A stretch of DNA of 41,136 nucleotides, taken from contig DUPM01000010.1 in the NCBI GenBank assembly GCA_012838315.1, positions 1 to 41,136 on the forward strand, in the 5' to 3' direction. This document shows, in pieces, positions 34,668 through 41,136 of this stretch. The stretch is from Clostridiaceae bacterium (GTDB taxonomy: Bacteria; Bacillota; Clostridia; Saccharofermentanales; Saccharofermentanaceae). The position numbers and the translations under genes were made by a program. The notes under the pieces are model-generated. The model saw only the letters and a list, made by a program, of their open reading frames with translations. It did not search any database and had not been told where the DNA came from. Each line of letters starts with the position of its first letter. Position 1 is the first letter of the stretch.

Positions 34668-35660
34668 ATGGCAGGAGTTGAGAATTCCAGAGCAAAATTG
34701 TTCTATATTCTACAGATTCTTTACCGGAAATCCGACAATGAGCGTGGTGTAACGCTTAAAGAGATTCAGGACTATTTGAGTGTCAGGGGGGCAAGTGCAG
34801 AGCGGAAGTCGATTTATCGAGATATTCATATTCTCAACGAGTGTGGTTACGGTATTTTCAAAAACGGTATTAAGCCGGTTGAGTACTGTGTCAGCGACCG
34901 ACAGTTTGATATTGCGGAGCTAAGGCTACTGGTCGATGCCATTCAGTCTGCTCGATTTATTTCTGAATCGACGACGAATACTTTGACAGCTAAGCTTGAG
35001 AGTTTGACCAGCGAGAGACTCGCAAAGATGATGCAGCGACAGATTTTATTTCATGGTCGCCCGAAGACCGGAAATGACGATGTGTCGGAGATTACGGCAA
35101 CGATTCAGGATGCGATGAACGAAGGCGTCCGTATTCAATTTAAATACCATGATTATCTGCCTTCTAAGTCGACGCAAGCCCGCCGCGATGGCTCGATCTA
35201 TCGAGTGAGTCCTTATGCATTAGTTTGGAACGATGACTATTATTATGTGCTTGGATACTACGAGCGGCGAGAGAAAATTAGCTTTTTTCGAATTGACCGA
35301 ATGCGCAAAGTTGAAAAAACAGAGATTCCGGCGATGCCAAAGCCAAAGTCGCTCAACATCTCGACTTTGGTTGAAGAAAGTTTTGGTATGTATTCCGGCA
35401 ATAATGAGAGTATGGATATAGCGTTTACAAGAGACCTGATTAATCCGGTCATTGATCGTTTTGGCGATAAGACGAGGATTATGTCGAGCAATGATACTCA
35501 TTTTGTTGCCCATGTCTCTGCGTCGTTGAGCCCTGTGTTTTTCTCGTGGCTATTCCAATTCGGTGACAAGGTTCGAATTATCAGGCCGGCCAGTGTCGTT
35601 AATCAATATAAAGAGATGATTGAGTCGGTATTAAAAACGATGACAGAAGATAATAGGTAA
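34668..35660 (+). CDS. WYL-domain (DeoR/HTH_11-type) transcriptional regulator
   Basis: 330 residues. N-terminal helix-turn-helix (about 8-60: LYRKSDNERGVTLKEIQDYL with SIYRDIHILNECGYGI). A linker (60-135) leads to the WYL ligand-binding domain (about 136-205: IQFKYHDY, YRVSPYALVWNDDYYYVLGYY, ISFFRIDRM) and a C-terminal extension. WYL proteins sense nucleic acids or small ligands and control stress, phage defence or metabolism; no target is next to it. I chose the ATG at 34668, with GGAGG 5 nt upstream, over the TTG at 34656. Confidence 0.93.
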   Translation: MAGVENSRAKLFYILQILYRKSDNERGVTLKEIQDYLSVRGASAERKSIYRDIHILNECGYGIFKNGIKPVEYCVSDRQFDIAELRLLVDAIQSARFISESTTNTLTAKLESLTSERLAKMMQRQILFHGRPKTGNDDVSEITATIQDAMNEGVRIQFKYHDYLPSKSTQARRDGSIYRVSPYALVWNDDYYYVLGYYERREKISFFRIDRMRKVEKTEIPAMPKPKSLNISTLVEESFGMYSGNNESMDIAFTRDLINPVIDRFGDKTRIMSSNDTHFVAHVSASLSPVFFSWLFQFGDKVRIIRPASVVNQYKEMIESVLKTMTEDNR

Positions 35661-35703
35661 CAAGCATCGGACGTCTGAAATCAGCGGTTGTGTCGGCATG
35701 TCG

Positions 35704-35732
35704 TTGCTCTTGGACTGCGATTATTGTAAAAT
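35704..35732 (+). promoter_or_regulatory. Putative promoter of alaS
   Basis: TTGCTC (35704-35709), a 17-bp spacer, then TAAAAT (35727-35732), about 75 nt before the alaS start. No T-box signature is visible in the short leader. Confidence 0.45.
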
Positions 35733-35807
35733 GATTGCTTGTGAAAGCTTTTTCAAAAGCACTTCTCAAGAAGAACGTTTTATTGAATTGCAGAATGGAG
35801 CACATAT

Positions 35808-38483
35808 ATGGAACCGTTGGGTCTTAATGAAATCCGGGAAAGATATTTGAATTTTTTCGAGCACAAGGCTCATTTAAGGTTGCCGTCATTTCCTTTGGTG
35901 CCGCAGAATGACCCGTCCATATTGTTGATCAATGCAGGGATGACGCCGCTTAAGCCGTTTTTTACGGGTGCGCAAACACCGCCTAGTCTTCGTATCACAA
36001 CGTGTCAGAAGTGCATTCGCACACCGGATATTGATAATGTCGGACAGACTGCGCGTCACGGTACGTATTTTGAGATGCTCGGCAATTTTTCATTTGGTGA
36101 TTATTTCAAGAAGGAAGCGATTCCGTGGGCTTGGGAATTCTGTACGAAGGTGCTTGAGATGCCTGAGGATCGCCTTTATCCTTCCGTATATGAAGAAGAT
36201 GATGAGGCATACGCGATCTGGCGTGATGATGTCGGTGTTCCGGAAGACCGGATTACTAGGTTGGGGAAAGCGGATAATTTCTGGGAGCACGGCACCGGCC
36301 CATGCGGACCTTGTTCGGAGATCTATTTTGACCGTGGCGAGAAATACGGTTGCGGTTCAGCGGATTGTAAGGTCGGCTGTGAGTGCGATCGATTTGTTGA
36401 GTTTTGGAATCTGGTTTTCACACAATATAATCGCGAAGAAGATGGCACGTATACCCCTCTTCAGAAGAAAAATATCGATACCGGCGGTGGATTGGAGCGT
36501 TTCGCATGCATTATGCAGGGCGTCGATAATCTTTTTGAAGTCGATACCATCCGAAGTATTTTGGACAAGGTCTGCGAATTATCGGGTGTTGTGTACGGTA
36601 AGAATCAAAAGGATGATGTTGCCATTCGCGTGATTACAGACCATGCGCGGTCATCGACCATGATGATTTCTGATGGCGTATTGCCTTCGAATGAGGGCCG
36701 AGGTTATGTTCTGCGTCGACTGATGCGCCGTGCGGCCCGATTTGGTCGCTTGCTCGGTATAAAGGATTTATTTTTGACGCAGATTGCGGATCAAGTCATT
36801 GAGCAGAATAAAGAGGCATATCCTTCTCTTATTGAGAAACGCAGCTATATCATGACTGTTATTCGAAAAGAAGAAGAGGCATTTGCAAAAACTGTGGAGC
36901 AGGGCTCGTCCATTCTGCAGAACATGATCGAAGCGGCTCAGGCTCAAGGTCTTTCGGCACTATCCGGGGAAGATGTATTTCGTTTACACGATACCTACGG
37001 TTTTCCGCTTGACTTGACCAGAGAGATTGCCAAGGATGCCGGGCTAACGGTTGACGAGGCCGGCTTTACCGCACAGATGAAGAAGCAAAAAGATGCTGCA
37101 AGGGCGGCGACTAAGGCCAAAACAGATACCGCATGGGGCGGAAAAGAGTTGCCCCAAGAGTTGCTTTCGGATCGTGAAGCGACAGACTTTGTGGGATATG
37201 ATGAGCTCGTATCCAAGGGTATCGTCAGATATATCATCAAGGAAGATGAAGAGGGCGCGCTTCAATTGGTCCCGGAGGCCTTTTCCGGTGATAAGGTGGT
37301 CGTTATTTTTGACAAGACTTCGTTTTACGCGACTTCCGGCGGCCAGACTCATGATATCGGAATGATCTTTGCAAATGAATTTTGCGCAGATGTCATAAGC
37401 GTAGACAAAGATGCTTCCGGCAAATTTCTACACTCGATTCTGATTAAAGAAGGCGCCATACGTCAAGGTGAGACCGTTGATCAAAAGGTCGATGTGGACC
37501 GTCGCCTTTCCACGGCGCGCCATCATACGACGACGCACATTTTGCAAAAGGCATTAAGAGATGTTTTGGGTGATCACGTGGAGCAATCCGGTTCGATGGT
37601 CTCCGACGAACGCCTTCGTTTCGATTTCACGCATTTTCAAGCGTTGACGCAAGAAGAACTGGAGTCGATAGAGCATCAAGTGAATGAGGTTATTCTTCGT
37701 GATGAGCCCGTCATGACACATGTTATGACGCAAGATCAAGCTCGCGCAATGGGTGCAATGGCCCTTTTCGGTGAGAAATACGGGGACACCGTTCGCGTCA
37801 TCACTGTTGGAAGTAAAGAAGCCCCCTATTCGATGGAACTTTGCGGCGGAACACACCTGACACATTCCGGCCAAGCGGGCATGTTCCGAATTCTGTCGGA
37901 GAGCGGTATCGCATCCGGTGTTCGCCGCATAGAGGCTGTCACCGGTCGATCGGCTATTGCACTTGCCAAGTCAGAACATGAAGTGATTAAGGAAATGACT
38001 TCTATTCTCAAAGCAACACCGGATCAGCTGGCCAAGAAGGTTATAGGAATGGCTGCAGAGATTAAGACGCTCGAAAAACAACTCGAGCAGGTTCGCGAAG
38101 CACAGTGTGGAAATGAGGCGCAAGATCTTGCCCAGAAAGCCGAGTCGATTGCCGGCGTTGATGTTGTTGTCGCAGAGATTCAGGCAGAGAGTGCCGATGC
38201 ATTGAGAGATACCGCCGATAAGGTTAGAGATCGCATGGATAATGGTGTTGTCGTTTTGGCGGCGGTTCAGTCTGACAAGCTCATGTTCGTCGTTATGGCT
38301 AGTCCAAAGGCAGTGTCTGCGGGCATTCACGCCGGCACGATTGTCAAAGCGGCTGCAACGGCTGCCGGTGGTGGCGGCGGTGGTCGCCCGGACATGGCGC
38401 AAGCCGGAGGCAAGAACTTAGACGCATTGCCGCAAGCGCTTTCGGCCGCTAAAGCAGAGGTTAATCGACAGCTTGGTGTCTGA
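35808..38483 (+). CDS. alaS: Alanine-tRNA ligase
   Basis: 891 residues, full length. The class II catalytic core starts with RERYLNFFEHKAHLRLPSFPLVP and contains GNFSFGDYFKKEAI and GTGPCGPCSEIYFD. The editing domain shows the zinc ligands ARHHTTTHILQKAL and CGGTHLTHSGQ. The C-Ala domain ends with GGGGGGRPDMAQAGG. It charges tRNA-Ala and clears mis-charged Ser/Gly. GGAG lies 7 nt before the ATG. An ordinary housekeeping gene, possibly followed in the same transcript by the HIT and zinc-ribbon genes. Confidence 0.97.
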   Translation: MEPLGLNEIRERYLNFFEHKAHLRLPSFPLVPQNDPSILLINAGMTPLKPFFTGAQTPPSLRITTCQKCIRTPDIDNVGQTARHGTYFEMLGNFSFGDYFKKEAIPWAWEFCTKVLEMPEDRLYPSVYEEDDEAYAIWRDDVGVPEDRITRLGKADNFWEHGTGPCGPCSEIYFDRGEKYGCGSADCKVGCECDRFVEFWNLVFTQYNREEDGTYTPLQKKNIDTGGGLERFACIMQGVDNLFEVDTIRSILDKVCELSGVVYGKNQKDDVAIRVITDHARSSTMMISDGVLPSNEGRGYVLRRLMRRAARFGRLLGIKDLFLTQIADQVIEQNKEAYPSLIEKRSYIMTVIRKEEEAFAKTVEQGSSILQNMIEAAQAQGLSALSGEDVFRLHDTYGFPLDLTREIAKDAGLTVDEAGFTAQMKKQKDAARAATKAKTDTAWGGKELPQELLSDREATDFVGYDELVSKGIVRYIIKEDEEGALQLVPEAFSGDKVVVIFDKTSFYATSGGQTHDIGMIFANEFCADVISVDKDASGKFLHSILIKEGAIRQGETVDQKVDVDRRLSTARHHTTTHILQKALRDVLGDHVEQSGSMVSDERLRFDFTHFQALTQEELESIEHQVNEVILRDEPVMTHVMTQDQARAMGAMALFGEKYGDTVRVITVGSKEAPYSMELCGGTHLTHSGQAGMFRILSESGIASGVRRIEAVTGRSAIALAKSEHEVIKEMTSILKATPDQLAKKVIGMAAEIKTLEKQLEQVREAQCGNEAQDLAQKAESIAGVDVVVAEIQAESADALRDTADKVRDRMDNGVVVLAAVQSDKLMFVVMASPKAVSAGIHAGTIVKAAATAAGGGGGGRPDMAQAGGKNLDALPQALSAAKAEVNRQLGV

Positions 38484-38564
38484 TAGCGATGAATGTAGAT
38501 CTTTCTTCGGTCGTGAAGTAAGGTCGATTATTTAATCCTTTTAACTCACGAAATGGAGGTTCTT

Positions 38565-38906
38565 ATGTGTATCTTTTGTAAAATAGCCAACAAAGAGATT
38601 CCGTCGACAATCGTCTATGAAAATGATGATGTTATCTGTTTTGATGATATTCATCCTTCAGCACCGGTTCACGTTCTGATTGTGCCGAAGCGCCATTTTG
38701 ATGATATCATCGATCTAAGTCAATCTGAAGATGGTGCAAAATCTTATAAAGCCATCTTGGATGCTATTCCGGTTATTGCGGACATCAAAGGGACGCGACA
38801 GGGTTTTAGAGTCATAAACAACTGTGGTGAGGACGGCGGCCAAACTGTTATGCACGTTCATTTTCACTTGCTCGGCGGGAAGAAGCTCAACGAGAAAATT
38901 ATTTAG
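38565..38906 (+). CDS. HIT-family nucleotide-binding protein
   Basis: 113 residues. CIFCKIANKEIPSTIVYEND at the start and the HIT catalytic loop HVHFHLLGG near the end, with three His alternating. The family hydrolyses nucleoside phosphoramidates or dinucleotides; the physiological substrate is not clear. The CxxC (Cys3, Cys6) resembles the zinc-binding subset. I chose the ATG at 38565, with GGAGG 5 nt upstream; an ATG at 38553 lies before the ribosome site. It lies 81 nt after alaS and 9 nt before the next gene. Confidence 0.93.
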   Translation: MCIFCKIANKEIPSTIVYENDDVICFDDIHPSAPVHVLIVPKRHFDDIIDLSQSEDGAKSYKAILDAIPVIADIKGTRQGFRVINNCGEDGGQTVMHVHFHLLGGKKLNEKII

Positions 38907-38915
38907 GAGAGCATT

Positions 38916-40532
38916 GTGCCATTCTCATACAAATGCCCGAATTGTGCTGCGAATCTTCTGTTTGACCCAGATGCACAAAAAATGCGATGTGCTTTTTGCG
39001 ACGCGAAAATATCCCCGAATGACATCGTTTCTCGAGATGGCATGGAAGGGTTTATGCCCGGTGAGGCGTGGGATGAATCGACAGACGCCTATGTTTGCGA
39101 AAACTGTGGTGCAGAAGTGTTGGTTGGAGATGATACAATGGCCACATTCTGCCTGTATTGCAGTTCATCATCGATTATTCGGCGCGCTGTTACAGGAGGT
39201 GTCAAGCCAAACAAAATCATACCATTTACTTTCGGCGAAGATGAAGCACGCCGGTTGTTTTTAGAGACATGCGAGGGCAAAAAACTATTACCGCGCAATT
39301 TTGCGAATGATGAGAGAATTGAAAAGCTCAAACCAATCTATATTCCGGTTTGGCTATATGATTATGCGGTCGATGTAGACGTCGAGTTTGATAAGAGTAC
39401 GGGTTCGGCTGGAAAAGTAAATTGTGATGTGTTGAGAGATCCTGAGAATGTTTCCAAAAATACATTGTCGAAGTTTTATCGTATAATCTCATCTTCGCGA
39501 CTATTTTCATCTTCGTCAGAGAAAGTGCCGGATGACAATGTGACATACCGGAGATGCGCTGGAAACATGCTCTGGACAAAAATACCGGTTGAGGCCTCTG
39601 AGCATTTGGATGAGTCGTTGTTTTCGCGCATTGAACCATATAATTATGACCGGATGCATCAATTTGAAACTCAATATCTTTCGGGTTTTTTCGCAGAAAA
39701 ATCAGGGTTGTCTCGAGAAGAATACGATAAAAATGCTCGTGACAAGGTGTCAAATTATTCTGTTCAACTGTCTGTGCTCACAGAGGATTCTCTACAGGGC
39801 AACTTTCGCTATTCAGATCATTCGAATTACTATCCGCCCATAGCAGAATATGGAGTGCTTCCTGTTTGGTTTCTTAATTATAATTATTTTGGGAAAAAAT
39901 ACGGATTTGCCATTAACGGACAAACCGGCCGAGCTGCGGGAGACTTTCCCGTCAGTATCTTCAAATTTTCTTTATTGGCACTGGGTCTAGCGTTGGCTTT
40001 CTTCGGCTTGGGCTACCTGTTATCATCGTTGCTTTTTGTCGCTGATGGCGCGTTTTTTGATCCCATATTTAAATGGATGGATTACGCATTTCTCATCGAT
40101 CCCCGCGTATATTTATTGGGCGTTCTGGCGCGTTATGTCTTGCCTCCTATTTTGCTTGTTTCTACTTTGGTGCAGCTTTTCAAAAAGCACAAGGGCATTT
40201 CTGTTGTTGATGCTCGTACATATGCGGATAATGAAGCGTTGTCGCAATTTTGGAAACATAAGGCGGGGATTGCTTTCGAAGATAGGATGTTAATGGAAGC
40301 AGAGAAAGCGATTAGAGAGAGGGCGCGCAAGAACTCTCAAGGATCAGAAGAGCCTCATTCGGATGAAGGGAGCACTTCTGTTGTTTCGGCAGAGCCGGAA
40401 CCCATTCGTGCGGATAAAACTCTTTCTGGCGTAACGCCTGAAATGGAGATGGCTCCTGATATTGAGATTGATCCATTAGAGGATTTGCCGAAATTTGATC
40501 CGAACGGGCCAGATCCTTTTGTAAAAAAATAG
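38916..40532 (+). CDS. Double-zinc-ribbon membrane protein of unknown function
   Basis: 538 residues with a GTG start and AGGAG 6 nt upstream. Two zinc ribbons open it: KCPNC...RCAFC (Cys7, 10, 25, 28) and VCENC...FCLYC (about residues 65-85). A beta-rich middle follows (IYIPVWLYDYAVDVDVEF is the conserved part). Two membrane helices lie at about 348-376 and 395-421, then a charged, disordered C-terminal tail rich in Glu, Asp and Pro. The layout matches proteins annotated as TFIIB-type zinc ribbon-containing in Firmicutes, and the function is unknown. It follows the HIT gene by 9 nt and is probably co-transcribed. Confidence 0.75.
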   Translation: MPFSYKCPNCAANLLFDPDAQKMRCAFCDAKISPNDIVSRDGMEGFMPGEAWDESTDAYVCENCGAEVLVGDDTMATFCLYCSSSSIIRRAVTGGVKPNKIIPFTFGEDEARRLFLETCEGKKLLPRNFANDERIEKLKPIYIPVWLYDYAVDVDVEFDKSTGSAGKVNCDVLRDPENVSKNTLSKFYRIISSSRLFSSSSEKVPDDNVTYRRCAGNMLWTKIPVEASEHLDESLFSRIEPYNYDRMHQFETQYLSGFFAEKSGLSREEYDKNARDKVSNYSVQLSVLTEDSLQGNFRYSDHSNYYPPIAEYGVLPVWFLNYNYFGKKYGFAINGQTGRAAGDFPVSIFKFSLLALGLALAFFGLGYLLSSLLFVADGAFFDPIFKWMDYAFLIDPRVYLLGVLARYVLPPILLVSTLVQLFKKHKGISVVDARTYADNEALSQFWKHKAGIAFEDRMLMEAEKAIRERARKNSQGSEEPHSDEGSTSVVSAEPEPIRADKTLSGVTPEMEMAPDIEIDPLEDLPKFDPNGPDPFVKK

Positions 40533-40863
40533 ACGAGTTCAAAAGAAATGTTCAAACCGATTATAGACAAGCGTCGAAAAGTTGGTTGGGTTAAATTGCT
40601 ACCATTATAGGTGGCAATTTTTCGTTTTATTGAGTATTTCTGAGTATATTTATAGCGAAACGTTTAAGCTTGTCAGATCATTTGATTATTTGCGCAATCA
40701 TATCATTTATTTGTCCAAAAACCTGAAAACGCCTGATTTGCATTGATTTATCAATTGATTTTATCTACAATTCTGCCCATGTGTGCATTTGATATTTCGC
40801 CATGTTGCACAAGACGAATGCTGGGGGATGACATTTTTTGTATCGGAAAGAGGAGGATCAATT
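40533..40863 (+). promoter_or_regulatory. 331-nt intergenic region: terminator, promoter and inverted repeat before an exported-protein gene
   Basis: No gene seen. After the terminator (40593-40629) an AT-rich stretch leads to a promoter: TTGATT (40743-40748), a 17-bp spacer, then TACAAT (40766-40771). ATTGAT-TT-ATCAAT (40742-40755) is a perfect inverted repeat over the -35 box and may be an operator. The leader of about 85 nt ends in the ribosome site GAGGAGG (40850-40856). Confidence 0.6.
40593..40629 (+). terminator. Rho-independent terminator after the zinc-ribbon gene
   Basis: AAATTGCTACC (40593-40603) pairs with GGTGGCAATTT (40610-40620), 11 bp with one G-U pair and a 6-nt ATTATA loop. 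TTTTTCGTTTT follows from 40618. Confidence 0.9.
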
Positions 40864-41136
40864 ATGACTGTAATCAGGGACATTCGTTCTAGAAAACCAT
40901 TGGCTTGGCTTGTAGTCCTTTCCGTTGTGTTTTCACTACTTATGCCTATAGTGGTTTTGTCTGGCACGGGTTCAGATCCCAGCACCGACATGGTTTTTTC
41001 TCTGGCCGATGAAATTAATCGTCGCGGCTTGAGCGAAGGCGACGCTTTCGGAAGTGATGGCGCGTTGTGGGTGACATCTGACATAATTCCGATAACGGTA
41101 ACGGATAGTGATGGCATTCATTTCACGGGAAGAACA
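40864..41136 (+). CDS. Exported protein of unknown function, N-terminal part, cut by the window end
   Basis: 91 codons run open to the edge of the window. The ATG has GAGGAGG 7 nt upstream. The N-terminus is a typical signal peptide or anchor: RDIRSRKP, then a hydrophobic stretch (about residues 14-32), then SGTGSDPSTD. The visible mature part starts with a helix (MVFSLADEINRRGLSEGDAF) and a strand with SDIIPITVTDSDGIHF, which is not enough to name a family. Confidence 0.75.
   Translation, partial: MTVIRDIRSRKPLAWLVVLSVVFSLLMPIVVLSGTGSDPSTDMVFSLADEINRRGLSEGDAFGSDGALWVTSDIIPITVTDSDGIHFTGRT

Noticed and set aside
35661-35807. Possible T-box riboswitch before alaS
   Set aside because: The leader after the likely promoter is only about 70 nt, with no T-box sequence or terminator; too short for the known type.
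40761-41117. 118-codon minus-strand open frame at the right end
   Set aside because: The plus strand has a ribosome site, promoter and signal peptide over the same bases, and the minus frame has none.

Overview
This window reads as a chromosomal segment of a monoderm, low-to-moderate GC Firmicute, most likely an uncultured or little-studied member of the Clostridia. The reasons are strong AGGAGG-type ribosome binding sites, lipoprotein signal peptides with Cys lipoboxes, tightly packed operons, extended -10 promoters, and typical clostridial families: YtrA-type GntR with DUF1648, QueT, DUF885, a CmpB-type membrane protein, a NatAB-type transporter with a CPBP fusion, and a class V aminotransferase next to serA. 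The genus is not determined. I see no transposase, integrase, CRISPR array, rRNA or tRNA gene. The region looks like ordinary chromosome with some unusual protein architectures.

Left part (1-8.0 kb): a minus-strand operon encodes an RND-family exporter with a long coiled-coil insertion, followed by its TetR-type regulator. A 16-bp perfect palindrome sits on the predicted start of transcription. Plus-strand genes follow: a CmpB-type membrane protein, a surface-anchored GH43 lipoprotein, a small Cys-rich protein and an ACT-like small protein. A minus-strand DUF898-like membrane protein ends this part.

Middle (8.0-20.2 kb): a structured leader precedes a plus-strand operon of queT, an RsmC-like methyltransferase, a thioredoxin-like lipoprotein and ispF. 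IspF runs head-on into ispD, which is co-transcribed with radA on the minus strand. Further along the minus strand are an amidohydrolase and an ABC-2 export system (permease, ATPase, permease-CPBP fusion). A DUF885 metallopeptidase-like lipoprotein diverges from that operon.

Right part (20.2-41.1 kb): a large single-pass membrane protein pairs a degenerate PP2C-like cytosolic domain with an outside LysM-like domain. A two-gene serine-biosynthesis operon follows (class V aminotransferase, serA). Facing it is a minus-strand operon of DUF1015, an FAD oxidoreductase and the DUF2298 membrane protein, with an MFS transporter gene just upstream. Next come a GntR/DUF1648 pair, a WYL-domain regulator with a hairpin in its leader, alaS, a HIT-family protein, a double-zinc-ribbon membrane protein, and the start of an exported protein cut off by the window end.

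The most interesting items are the PP2C-like/LysM transmembrane protein, the switch-like leader before queT, the RND pump with a built-in coiled coil, and the DUF1015/FAD/DUF2298 operon opposite the serine genes.
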